Of a stretch of 64,000 nucleotides of DNA, positions 33,462-41,293 are shown piece by piece. The notes beneath the pieces are model-generated. The model was not told the origin of the DNA and made no database searches. It was given only the letters and a program-made list of their open reading frames with translations. Numbering within the stretch: the stretch's first letter is position 1; each line of letters begins with the position of its first letter. The position numbers were made by a program, and so were the translations under genes. The stretch lies in NCBI GenBank assembly GCA_027021385.1, contig JALUUL010000069.1, positions 156,145 to 220,144 of the forward strand, written 5' to 3'. This DNA is from Planctomycetota bacterium. Lineage in GTDB: Bacteria > Planctomycetota > UBA1135 > GCA-002748355.

Positions 33462-34126
33462 CTTCGCCCGTACACCATTCCGCCCTCCCATCGAGTGTCT
33501 CATGCTCGCGAGGATCTCCGATGCCTTCTCCGATCCTTCCCGCCTTCTCGAGTTTCCTTCTTCGCGGACTCCTGGCCCTCGTCCTTCTGCCCTTGGCGAG
33601 CCTCCCCCTCGCCGCACAAACCTCCGGGGGAGGACGTTCCCTCAAGGCGCCGAAGATCAATGACGGTTTCATCATCAACGCCCCCTCGGGTTACGGAGAC
33701 CGGAAGGCCCCCAAATCACTGAATCTCGAATTCAAGAAGGATCGCCTGGAACAGACCCAGGCGAGGATCCGCGAGGGGACCCTCACGGTCACGAAGTCCC
33801 TCGTTCACGAGGGCACGGTCGTCCGGAGGATCGGGTCCGGCGGCCCGGCCGGGATCGAGGTCTATGTGAACGACGGGAAGGACGTGCAACTCGTCCTTCC
33901 CGAGGAATACAGGACCTCTCTCCTCGTGGTCGATCTCGGGGGCGGGGCCTCCCATCCGGTGCCCCTGACCTCTCCCCGCTTGGTCTTCGACTTCTCCAAG
34001 ATCTTCAAGCTCGCGGCCTTCAAGGTTCGTTTCCTGAAGTTGACCTTCATCTCTCCGGTAACGCTGAAGGCCGTGTCCTGCACGATCCTGATCTCGAACT
34101 CGGGGAAGGCCGTCCTCAAGTTCTGA
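33458..34126 (+). CDS. Secreted protein of unknown function
   Basis: 222 residues. A hydrophobic segment at ~residues 30-52 (FLLRGLLALVLLPLASLPLAA, then AQ) is a signal peptide; an internal ATG at 33521 would place it nearer the N-terminus. The mature part is basic and beta-rich in appearance, with no recognised domain. Overlap with the preceding anti-sigma-like gene (ATGA) makes it part of the sigma operon, perhaps its sensed ligand or an envelope target. Confidence 0.65.
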   Translation: MTSPVHHSALPSSVSCSRGSPMPSPILPAFSSFLLRGLLALVLLPLASLPLAAQTSGGGRSLKAPKINDGFIINAPSGYGDRKAPKSLNLEFKKDRLEQTQARIREGTLTVTKSLVHEGTVVRRIGSGGPAGIEVYVNDGKDVQLVLPEEYRTSLLVVDLGGGASHPVPLTSPRLVFDFSKIFKLAAFKVRFLKLTFISPVTLKAVSCTILISNSGKAVLKF

Positions 34127-34236
34127 GGGCTCCGAACGGCGGTCCCGCCCATTCTCCCCGCCCTTCGAGAAAGAGGAAACACCCCTCCAGGGAAGAGGAA
34201 TTGAGTCCCGGGGACCGCTCTGCCGATGATCGGGTC

Positions 34237-34842
34237 ATGTCCGAGGAAGAGCGGGAATACGTTCCTGGGATCCGCTTGAAGGAGGGAGAGATCCTGGAGG
34301 CTCTAGTCGTCGAGTCGCGGGACGACGGGAGCGTCCTATTGGGGTTCCGCGGCATCCTTTCGGAGGTTCGGACCGAGGTGGATCTTTCGCCGGGGGAATG
34401 CCTGGTCCTGCGCGTCGAGAAGGCGGGGGACGGCATCCGGCTGCGATGCCTGGAGAAGGGCGAGGTTTCCGGAAAGGAGGAGGGAAGGGGCGCCGTCCGT
34501 TCTCCGCCGGGAGTCCTTCCTCTCGGAGAAGAGGAACTCCCCCGCGGGTGGCGGGGCTTTCTCCATGGACCGGACGGGGAAGGCTGGGTCGCCTTGGTCC
34601 TGCATACGGGCTTCGGATCCTGCCGGATCGATCTCCGGGGGGAGGAGGGGGGGACCCTCGAACTCCGTGCGCGGGCGACGACCCCCGACCTGACCGACCT
34701 CCTCCTCGAACTCCGCTCTCGGATGCGGTCCTCGGCGGAGGCCGGAACCCTGGAGTTCGCTCCCGTCGAAATGTCAGGGGAACTCCCCGTCCTCGATCTC
34801 CTTCCCGGCGCCGGGAAGGCCGAAGTCGACCTCCTTCTTTGA
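34237..34842 (+). CDS. FliK-like (flagellar hook-length control C-terminal) protein, orphan
   Basis: 201 residues. The N-terminal part, EGEILEALVVESRDDGSVLLGFRG, then LSPGECLVLRVEKAGDGIRLRCLE, has the beta-rich pattern common before FliK domains. The C-terminal part, GWVALVLHTGFGSCRIDLRG, and LTDLLLELRSRMRSSAEAGTLEF, resembles the Flg_hook domain. No flagellar gene is seen in the window, so it may have another job. The relation is my reading, not a firm assignment. ATG at 34237 chosen; a TTG 36 bp upstream is also in frame. Confidence 0.45.
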   Translation: MSEEEREYVPGIRLKEGEILEALVVESRDDGSVLLGFRGILSEVRTEVDLSPGECLVLRVEKAGDGIRLRCLEKGEVSGKEEGRGAVRSPPGVLPLGEEELPRGWRGFLHGPDGEGWVALVLHTGFGSCRIDLRGEEGGTLELRARATTPDLTDLLLELRSRMRSSAEAGTLEFAPVEMSGELPVLDLLPGAGKAEVDLLL

Positions 34843-34852
34843 AGGAGGTCGA
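34826..34852. terminator. Perfect hairpin between convergent genes
   Basis: TCGACCTCCTTC (34826-34837), loop TTT, GAAGGAGGTCGA (34841-34852): a perfect 12-bp stem that includes the stop codon of the FliK-like gene and ends 8 bp before the end of glnA. Serves both strands; no U-run follows. Confidence 0.6.
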
Positions 34853-34859
34853 AAGGCCA

Positions 34860-36236
34860 TCAGTAGGTCCTCAGATAGCGTTCGCGCTCCCAGGGGTGGA
34901 CCGCGGCGATGTATTCCTGCCACTCGGCCTTCTTCGCGCGGATGATGTTCTCGCTGATGTGCTCGCCGAGGGCGTCGAGAAGGACCCTGTCCTTCTCGAG
35001 GGCCTGCACGGCTTCGCAAAGGTTTCCGGGAAGGCTGTCCACCTTGTGCCGCGCGCGTTCCCGCTTGCTCATCTTGTAGAGGTTCTTGTTGACGGGTTCG
35101 GGCGGGGTCATTCCGTTGCGGATTCCGTCGAGGCCCGCCGCCAGCATTCCGGCGAGGGCCAGATAGGGGTTGCAGGAGGGGTCGGGCATGCGGAGCTCGA
35201 TCCGGGTCCCGATGCCGCGGCGCGCGGGGACGCGACAGAGGGGCGAACGATTGCGTTCGGACCAGGCGATGTGGGTCGGAGCCTCGTAACCCGGAACCAG
35301 CCGCTTGTAGGAGTTAACGAGGGGATTCGTCAGAGGGCAGAGTCCCTTCGCGTGCTTGAGCAGGCCTGCGATGTATTGCATCGCCGTCTCGGAGAGTTGG
35401 AACTCGGCCTCGGGGTCGTAGAAGGCGTTCTCCCCCTCGAGGGTGAAGAGGGACTGGTGGGTGTGCATCCCCGAGCCGTTGATGCCGAAGACCGGCTTCG
35501 GCATGAAGGTCGCGTGGAGGCCGAAATCCCGAGCCACCTTGCGGACGACGAAGCGGAAGGTCGCGAGGTTGTCCGCGACCTGGAGGGCGTCGCTGTAGCG
35601 GAAGTCGATCTCGTGCTGTCCCTCGGCGACCTCGTGGTGGGCGGCCTCGACGTCGAAACCGAGGGCCTGGAGGCTGCGGACGATCGCGCGGCGGCAGGTC
35701 TCGCCCTTGTCGATCGGTGCCAGGTCGAAGTATCCCCCGCGATCATGGGTCGAGACGGTCGCGTAGCCTTCCTCGTCGAGTTCGAACAGGAAGAACTCGG
35801 CCTCGACCCCCGCCATCATCTCGTATCCGAGTTCGCCGGCGCAGGCGATCTGCCGCTTCAGAGTCTGCCGTGGGCAGCCCGCGAAGGCCGAGCCGTCGGG
35901 GTTGTGGATGTCGCAGATGAGGCGGGCGACCCTCCCCTCCCGGTCGTCGTCCCAGGGGAAGATCCGGAAGGTGCCGAGGTCCGGCACGAGGATCATGTCG
36001 GATTCCTCGATGCGGACGAAACCCTCGATCGAGGACCCGTCGAAGAGGATCTGTCCGTCCAGGGCCTTCTCGAACTGGGACCGGGGCACCTCGACGTTCT
36101 TGTTCATCCCGAGGAGGTCCGTGAACATCAGGCGGAGGAACTGGACATCTTCCCGTTCGAGCCGGGTCAGGATCTCCTCCCTCGTCAAGGCCGTCTTCTC
36201 CTTCGGGCGATCGATCGTGTGTTCCTTCTGCATCAT
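34860..36236 (-). CDS. glnA: Glutamine synthetase type I
   Basis: 458 residues. Makes glutamine from glutamate, ammonia and ATP. Contains the latch/ATP motifs LFDGSSIEGF, GVEAEFFLF, KPVFGINGSGMHTHQSL, NSYKRLVPGYEAPTHIAWS, and RIELRMPDPSCNPYLALA. The segment NLYKMSKRERARHKVDSLPG and the length fit the GSI-alpha group, which is not adenylylated but feedback-regulated. ATG at 36236 with GGAGAAG upstream; a second ATG follows at once. An AT-rich block lies ~70-130 bp upstream. Confidence 0.96.
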   Translation of the reverse strand: MMQKEHTIDRPKEKTALTREEILTRLEREDVQFLRLMFTDLLGMNKNVEVPRSQFEKALDGQILFDGSSIEGFVRIEESDMILVPDLGTFRIFPWDDDREGRVARLICDIHNPDGSAFAGCPRQTLKRQIACAGELGYEMMAGVEAEFFLFELDEEGYATVSTHDRGGYFDLAPIDKGETCRRAIVRSLQALGFDVEAAHHEVAEGQHEIDFRYSDALQVADNLATFRFVVRKVARDFGLHATFMPKPVFGINGSGMHTHQSLFTLEGENAFYDPEAEFQLSETAMQYIAGLLKHAKGLCPLTNPLVNSYKRLVPGYEAPTHIAWSERNRSPLCRVPARRGIGTRIELRMPDPSCNPYLALAGMLAAGLDGIRNGMTPPEPVNKNLYKMSKRERARHKVDSLPGNLCEAVQALEKDRVLLDALGEHISENIIRAKKAEWQEYIAAVHPWERERYLRTY

Positions 36237-36309
36237 GCGCGGCTTCTCCTGCGAAATGAGGGTCCAGATAGGGTCGATCTGCAGAAATCTACAGGGGAAT
36301 CGGCCGTAA

Positions 36310-36362
36310 GTGCTCGAAAAAATGCAAAATGAGCATGAAAATCGTGCCGATTTGCTTTTTTG
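36310..36362 (-). promoter_or_regulatory. AT-rich block upstream of glnA
   Basis: In a very GC-rich region this ~50-bp block is mostly A/T. On the minus strand it contains ATTTTCAT and ATTTTGCAT 12 bp apart and a T6 run, about 75-125 bp upstream of the glnA start. Likely the promoter/operator of glnA; exact -35/-10 elements cannot be fixed. A TAGATT hexamer nearer the gene (about 36282-36287) might be a -10. Confidence 0.4.
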
Positions 36363-36378
36363 GCCCTTCGGTGGGAGT

Positions 36379-36397
36379 CCCCCCCTCGTTCGGGGGG
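36379..36397 (-). terminator. C7/G6 hairpin after the M23 gene
   Basis: C7 (36379-36385), loop TCGTTC, G6 (36392-36397), 17 bp beyond the M23 stop on the minus strand. It would separate that gene from glnA. No U-run follows, so strength is uncertain. Confidence 0.45.
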
Positions 36398-36413
36398 AGA
36401 GGGGGAGAGCGGA

Positions 36414-38089
36414 TCAGCGGGCTTCGAGGAGGGCCTCGAGCCTTCCGATCCGGGCTTCGAGGAGGCGGAGCATCGGGGGCGGGGGGAGGGGACCGCCCCG
36501 ATCCGAGGGCCGGGATCGGAGGTCCCGGAACCAGTCAGGGCGGCGGGGGATCCCGGAGCCCGACAGGTTCCGGAGCCTTTCCAGGGCGACCCTTGCGAGC
36601 CGGTAGCTGAGTCCCGGATCGGGCACGACCGACGCGGACAGGTTCCTCCGGCCGGGGACCGGGCGAAAGGCCGAGGGAGGGACGGCGGGCGTGTTCCGTT
36701 CCGCGGCCTGGAGGAGCCTCCGCGGAACGGGATCCGCGAGGAAGCAGGCCTCCATCTCACGGGAGGTCGGGAAGAGTCCGAGGATCTCGAGATGGAGGTG
36801 GGGGCCCTTCGGAACCCCCTGCATGCGCCGCCAGGGGTCCGAGGCGCGGAACCAGGATCCTGTCGAATCATGGATCGGACCCTCGTCCAGACGGGGAGGG
36901 TTCTCGTCGCGCAGATGGTAGAGGGCCATCAGGACCCTGAGGAGGTGGGGGCCGCGGCGGCACTCGACGACCCAGGCCTCTCCGTCGTCGCGCGGCCGCC
37001 GCCAGGGCCGGGCCCGGACGTGGGGTGGGCGCAGCGGGACTCCGTCCCGGAGAACATGGGGGCGGTTCCGGCCGTCCAGGTAGAGTCCGCCGAGGTCGAG
37101 GCCCGGGTGTTCGCCCATCCCGTGCCGGTCGAGGAGGTCGTCCGGGAGGAACACCGGCCGCATCCCCTCGGCGACGGGAAGGGGCCACCGGAGTCCGTCC
37201 AGGAAGGCGGCGAGGAGGGCCTCGAAGGCGGCCGCTTCCTTTCGGAGTTCTTTGTCGAGCCTTCCGGGGTAGCCCCTCTTCTGGAGACGGGTCTCCTTCC
37301 AGCCCTCCTTCGTCCGGACGAGGAAGCCCAGGAGGGGGAGGCCGGCGAGATCCCTCGTCCGGAAGGAGCGCGGCGGGGGGGCTTTCCGGGGGGTCCGCCG
37401 GTCCTTCCAGTGTTCCCGGCCCCGGAGGCCGGGGCCGGGGTCCTTCGCGAGGAGGGCCGAGCCGCGGCGGAAGGGGGGGGCGAGGACGCGCCAGAGAAGG
37501 GCGCGCCGGGCTTTTGCGTCGTGCGCCTCTCCGGGGAAGAGAAGATCGCTGGGATTCGAAAGGCGCAGGCGGATCCTCCGGGAGGCGGTCCCGTTCCGGA
37601 ATCCTTCGAGGACGACGGGGGACTCGAGGTTGCCGAGAGGGACGGTTCCCTGGAGTGTTCCCTTCCCTGCGCCCTCCGGCCGGAACCCGTCCAGCGGAAG
37701 GCGGGCACGGAGTCCTTCGGGCATCGGGATCGGAACGTCGAGGCCGCGGTCGTAGAGGATGCCACCGACCGACAGAGCCAGCGAGTCCGGGTCCGCGTCC
37801 TCGGGGCGGGCGGCCCAGCAGAGGCCGCGGATCGGGGGCCAGGGCCAGCGACATCGGGCGATGAGGGCGACCCGGCGCGCCAGGGTTTCGTAGAAGTCCT
37901 GCGCGGAGAGACTCCCGGGGACGAGGAAGGGCGGGAGGAGCAGGAGGGCCAGGATCCGAACGAGACCGGTCCGGAGGTCCTTGGCGGGGGGGGCCGGCCG
38001 CTCGGTCCGCCGGGCCTTCCCCCGGGGCTTTCCGTCGGAGGATCGATCCGAGTTGCGTCCCCTTCCCGCGGCTGCTTTGATCCGGGCAT
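36414..38089 (-). CDS. Secreted M23-type metallopeptidase, apparent frameshift near the start
   Basis: The reading frame ending at 36414 encodes a signal peptide (VRILALLLLPPFLVPGSLSA, about 37961-37902) and a LytM-like domain with the zinc motifs HPGLDL (HxxxD) and PHLHLEI (HxH), so it probably cuts peptidoglycan cross-links or other envelope peptides. No ATG, GTG or TTG occurs in that frame between the signal peptide and the gmhA start. An ATG at 38089 lies one frame off; adding one C to the C8 run (plus strand G8, 37986-37993) joins it to the signal peptide. So either a base is missing, the tract is variable, or a rare start is used. C-terminal ~100 residues unassigned. Confidence 0.7.
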
Positions 38090-38669
38090 GGAGGACCTTC
38101 GGCTCGAGGACGAGATCCGGGAGAGCATCGCGACGAAAGAGCGCCTGCTCGCCGAGGGCTTGACGGCCGTGCGGGAACTCTGCCGCCGCGCGGAGGAATG
38201 TCTTCGAGCCGGGGGGCGGCTCTTTTTCTGCGGAAACGGGGGGTCTTCCTGCGATGCGGCCCATGCGGCCTGCGAACTCGTAGGCTGGTTCCAGGACAAG
38301 GATCGGAGCCCTCTCCCCGCGGTCGCCCTCGGTCATGAGATCCCCTCGCTGACGGCGATCGCCAACGACGCGGGTTACGAGGAGGTCTTCGCCCGCCAGA
38401 TCCGCGCGCTCGGCCGGCCCGGCGATCTCTGCGTCGGCATCTCGACCTCGGGAGGATCCGCGAACGTCCTGCGTGCCCTCGAGCAGGCGAGGGAGGGCGG
38501 CCTCTTCACCGCGGTCTTGACCGGCCGGCGCGGGGGGGCCTGCGCGGAAACCGCGGACCTCTGGGTGCCCGTTCCCTCCGAGGAGACCCCGCGGATCCAG
38601 GAGTCCCACCTCCTGATCCTCCACCTCCTCTGCGGCCATCTCGAGAAGGCGGATCTCTCCGGATCCTGA
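38088..38669 (+). CDS. gmhA: Phosphoheptose isomerase
   Basis: 193 residues, standard length. SIS-domain enzyme converting sedoheptulose 7-phosphate to D-glycero-D-manno-heptose 7-phosphate, the first step to ADP-heptose for LPS core. Motifs: LFFCGNGGSSCDAAHAACEL, LTAIANDAGYEEVFARQI, and CVGISTSGGSANVLRALE. ATG at 38088 overlaps, on the other strand, the possible ATG of the M23 gene. Links to the GT9 heptosyltransferase-like gene at 16172. Confidence 0.93.
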   Translation: MEDLRLEDEIRESIATKERLLAEGLTAVRELCRRAEECLRAGGRLFFCGNGGSSCDAAHAACELVGWFQDKDRSPLPAVALGHEIPSLTAIANDAGYEEVFARQIRALGRPGDLCVGISTSGGSANVLRALEQAREGGLFTAVLTGRRGGACAETADLWVPVPSEETPRIQESHLLILHLLCGHLEKADLSGS

Positions 38670-38718
38670 GCGGAAACCCTCCTTTCCGCGGAGGGATCCC
38701 TCCGGCCTCCGGCGGAAA
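38670..38718. terminator. Tandem interlocking hairpins between convergent genes
   Basis: GCGGAAA (38670-38676) pairs with TTTCCGC (38683-38689), which can also pair with GCGGAAA (38712-38718); inside the second hairpin GGAGGGATCCCTCC (38690-38703) is a perfect palindrome. The two hairpins exclude each other, one suited to each direction. Lies between gmhA and the selenoprotein candidate. Confidence 0.6.
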
Positions 38719-38728
38719 GCTCCGTCCT

Positions 38729-39667
38729 TCAACCCCTCGAGGTCTTCAGCGAGGCGAGAAGCTCCTCCGCCTCCGCGGCGAGCGCCGTTCCCCGGAGTTT
38801 CGGGAGGAGATTCGAGAGGAGGACCTTCGCGCGCTTGGGCTTCGAAGCGGCCAGGTTCCGGACCTCCTCGAGGCGCGAGCGCGCGACCTCGAGACATGCT
38901 TCGCGCATCGAGGCGACCTCGGCCCCGGCCTCCTTCGGCCATTTCCGGGTCTTGCGTTCCCAGACCCTGCATTCCTTGAGCGCCTTTCCCAGGTCCTTTT
39001 TCGCGAGGAGGGACCGGACCTTCCTCGAAGCCTCCGCCAGATCGTCGAGGTCCTTCCGGTCCAGCTTCGGGAGGCCGTGTTGCCGGAAGAGCTCCTTCCG
39101 GGCCAGGGCCGCCGCCTCGATCAAGGTCTTGGCCGAGACCCCTCCGACCCAGCTTCGCAGTTCCTTTTCCGTGAACGGATCGACCAGGGAGGTGTAGGGG
39201 ATCTTCCCGCTGCGGTTGTACCGGTTCGCCTTGCTGCGGTTCAAGGCCTGCAGGTCCTCGAGGGTCAGACCAGGAAACTGGACGAAATAGCGCGCGATCG
39301 TGCCGTCCGGTCTCTTGACCTCGTAACGCGCGGCCTTGCGGTCGTTCGCTTCGACGCCCTTCTCGATCTGGGAGAGGGTCAGGACCTCGACGGTGTTCTT
39401 CTCCGCGAATTGGATGTACTTCTTGTTCTGCAACACGGCAGAATGCATGCCCCAGCACGCGCCTCAGTAGAAACCGTGGCTGTGGACGACCAGGGGCATG
39501 CGCAGCAGTTTCCCTTCGCGGATCGCGGCCTTCCACGAGGGGGCGAGCCGGACGCAGCGCGCGGGCTCGAGCTTCCGGGCCTTCTTCCGCTGGCAGGTCG
39601 CGGGGGCGACGAAACCGATCGCGAGAAAGGCGCTCAGGGTCGCGAGATGTATCCGTCGGGCGGTCAT
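38729..39667 (-). CDS. Thioredoxin-fold protein, candidate selenoprotein (in-frame TGA at 39464-39466)
   Basis: Read through one TGA, the gene encodes 312 residues. A signal peptide (residues 1-25) precedes a thioredoxin-like start: MPLVVHSHGFY, then the TGA (codon 68), then GACWGMHSAVL and NTVEVLTL. The TGA stands exactly where the first Cys of a CxxC redox motif is expected, giving UxxC with Cys71. Downstream the same frame continues unbroken with a helical, Lys-rich C-terminal half. A possible SECIS hairpin follows the TGA. Without recoding the gene would be split into a 67-residue leader and a 239-residue piece starting at 39448. A TGC-to-TGA error or mutation is the main alternative. Convergent with gmhA. 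Confidence 0.6.
39428..39463 (-). promoter_or_regulatory. Candidate bacterial SECIS element
   Basis: Just after the TGA the RNA can form CUG/CAG and GGCA/UGCC stems closing a 7-base loop UGCAUUC whose second base is G, starting 17 bases after the UGA; this fits the spacing and loop-G rule for bacterial SECIS hairpins. A competing stem GCGUGC/GCAUGC with loop UGGG lies nearer. Found by eye, without energy calculation. Confidence 0.35.
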
Positions 39668-39887
39668 CGTGTCCTCCTCGGCGAAGCGAGGGTCGAGGTG
39701 CGGGGCGGGGCGGACTCCGCGGCGGAGAGAATCATAGAATACGGATACGGGTCCGGAAGGATGGGATTTCCTCCGACCTTTTCGGAAGGCTCGAGCCTTC
39801 CCTCCGCTCTTCGCCGCTCCGTGGAGGCCCCGGTTCCGCGCGACCGCTCTCCAGGCCGGGGGCAGGCTTCCGGCCCCGGAGCGAGGA

Positions 39888-40739
39888 TCAACCGGAGCCT
39901 GGTGTTCCGAGCGGATGTCCGAGGGGCCGACCCTGGAGGACCCGGTCCCCGGGCGCGAGGCCGGGGAAGGCGATCCGCCCCTCCTCGAAGAGGAGCACGA
40001 CCGTGGACCCGAGGAGGAAGGTCCCGAGGAGGTCCCCGGCCTCGATGCGGGGAGGGTGGTCGAAGGCTCCCCTCGACGGTTTCCTCGCCCCGGTCGTCCG
40101 CAGGCCGGGAAGAACCTCCAAACGGATGTCCCCGACGTTCAGGGCGGCGACCGCGACGAGGATCACCGCGCCGAGGGGTCCGCCTTCCAGGAGAAGGCCG
40201 ACCCTCTCGTTCCTGCAGAAGAGGGAGGGGATCGAGCGGACCGCGGGGGGGTTCACGGGGAAGAAGTTGCCCGGGAGGTGGGTCCAGGCCGTGATCCGCC
40301 CGGTGCAGGGGGCGTGGATGCGATGGTAGTCGCCGGGTGAGAGGTAGAGCGTGCACTGAGTCCCGCGCATGAAGCGCTCCAAGGACGGAAGACCCGCGCA
40401 AAGGGCCTCGAGGGGATAGTCGACCCCCTTGACCTGGAGGATGCGGCCCTCGCGGATCGGGCCGCTGGTGACGACCCGCCCGTCGACCGGGGAGAGGAGG
40501 GGGCCTTCCCCCAGCGGGCGGGCGCCCTCCTTCAGACCGCGACCGAAGAAGGAGGCGAAATCCGGATACTCCCGGAGAGGCCGATCGCATTCCTCGAGAT
40601 CGACCCCGTAGCGCCGGGCGTAGAGGCCGAAGATCGCGGGCCGCAACGGGGTGGGGAGGGGGATCCGGGAAAGGACGCCCGTGATCCTCGAAAGGAGGGT
40701 CTTCGGACAGAGGCGGAGCAAGGTCCGGCGGATCCTCAT
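39888..40739 (-). CDS. psd: Phosphatidylserine decarboxylase proenzyme
   Basis: 283 residues. Makes phosphatidylethanolamine at the inner membrane. Features: LLSPVDGRVV (Asp86), LSPGDYHRIHAP (His139/His142), and the self-cleavage site LGST (243-246) that gives the pyruvoyl group from Ser245. The N-terminal helix is membrane-associated. ATG at 40739 chosen; the frame is open 44 codons further but family similarity begins here. Neighbouring DUF3299 gene starts on the same strand upstream, 61 bp away. Confidence 0.95.
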   Translation of the reverse strand: MRIRRTLLRLCPKTLLSRITGVLSRIPLPTPLRPAIFGLYARRYGVDLEECDRPLREYPDFASFFGRGLKEGARPLGEGPLLSPVDGRVVTSGPIREGRILQVKGVDYPLEALCAGLPSLERFMRGTQCTLYLSPGDYHRIHAPCTGRITAWTHLPGNFFPVNPPAVRSIPSLFCRNERVGLLLEGGPLGAVILVAVAALNVGDIRLEVLPGLRTTGARKPSRGAFDHPPRIEAGDLLGTFLLGSTVVLLFEEGRIAFPGLAPGDRVLQGRPLGHPLGTPGSG

Positions 40740-40800
40740 CGCGGGCGGGCGGGGGGAAGGTAGGGTTTCTTCCACGGAGATCCCCGAAGGCGCCCCGTCC

Positions 40801-41238
40801 TCAGCGGACTTCTTCGATCGCGAGGCGATAGATGGAGACGACCCGATCGCCGTTCCTCTCCTCGCCGACATCGAGAACTCCTGTGACCTCGACCGGCTCG
40901 TCGGTGTAGGAGATGTCCTCCTCTTCGGGCATCGTGCCGTAGACCCACTCGTTCATCCTCGGGGCACCCTGGCAGTCGCAGTTCTGGTTGACGATCCAGA
41001 ACCAGGTCATGTGCTCGCGTTCCTCCTCGTTGCGCATGAAGCCCGTGATCTTCACGCGCCTTCCGTTCAGGGCCCGGATCTCCGCGGGGAGTTCCCTCCC
41101 CTCCACCCAGTCGAAGCCCGCGAGGAGGTCGAAGCCGACGGCGACCGGCTCTTCCCGGGCGGCGGGGGCCCTCTCCGGCCGAGGGGGGAGGAGGGACAGG
41201 ACGAGGAGGATCGGGAGCGGAAAGAATAGGTTTTGCAC
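40801..41238 (-). CDS. DUF3299 family exported protein
   Basis: 145 residues; GTG with GGAGGG upstream. Signal peptide LFFPLPILLVLSLLPP. Mature part shows the DUF3299 pattern: LNGRRVKITGFMRN, NCDCQGAPRMNEWVYG (Cys pair and NE), PVEVTGVLDVGEERNG and SIYRLAIEEV. An OB-fold-like periplasmic or lipid-linked protein of unknown function, often near metal or ABC-exporter genes. Probably transcribed with psd. Confidence 0.75.
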   Translation of the reverse strand: MQNLFFPLPILLVLSLLPPRPERAPAAREEPVAVGFDLLAGFDWVEGRELPAEIRALNGRRVKITGFMRNEEEREHMTWFWIVNQNCDCQGAPRMNEWVYGTMPEEEDISYTDEPVEVTGVLDVGEERNGDRVVSIYRLAIEEVR

Positions 41239-41293
41239 GATCCCTCCAGGATAGGTCCCTTCCGGCTCTCCCGGCAAGGCCGGCCCCGCCCGA

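Noticed and set aside
34398..36332. 644-residue plus-strand reading frame
   Set aside because: Antisense of glnA, which is beyond doubt the real gene.
36320..36362. Sigma-54 promoter before glnA
   Set aside because: CGGCACG is present on the minus strand, but the following GC element is 2 bp too far for the -24/-12 spacing.
36414..39536. One 1040-residue minus-strand protein
   Set aside because: The upstream two thirds run antisense to gmhA and the selenoprotein region and have no protein-like character; only the part from the signal peptide to 36414 is real.
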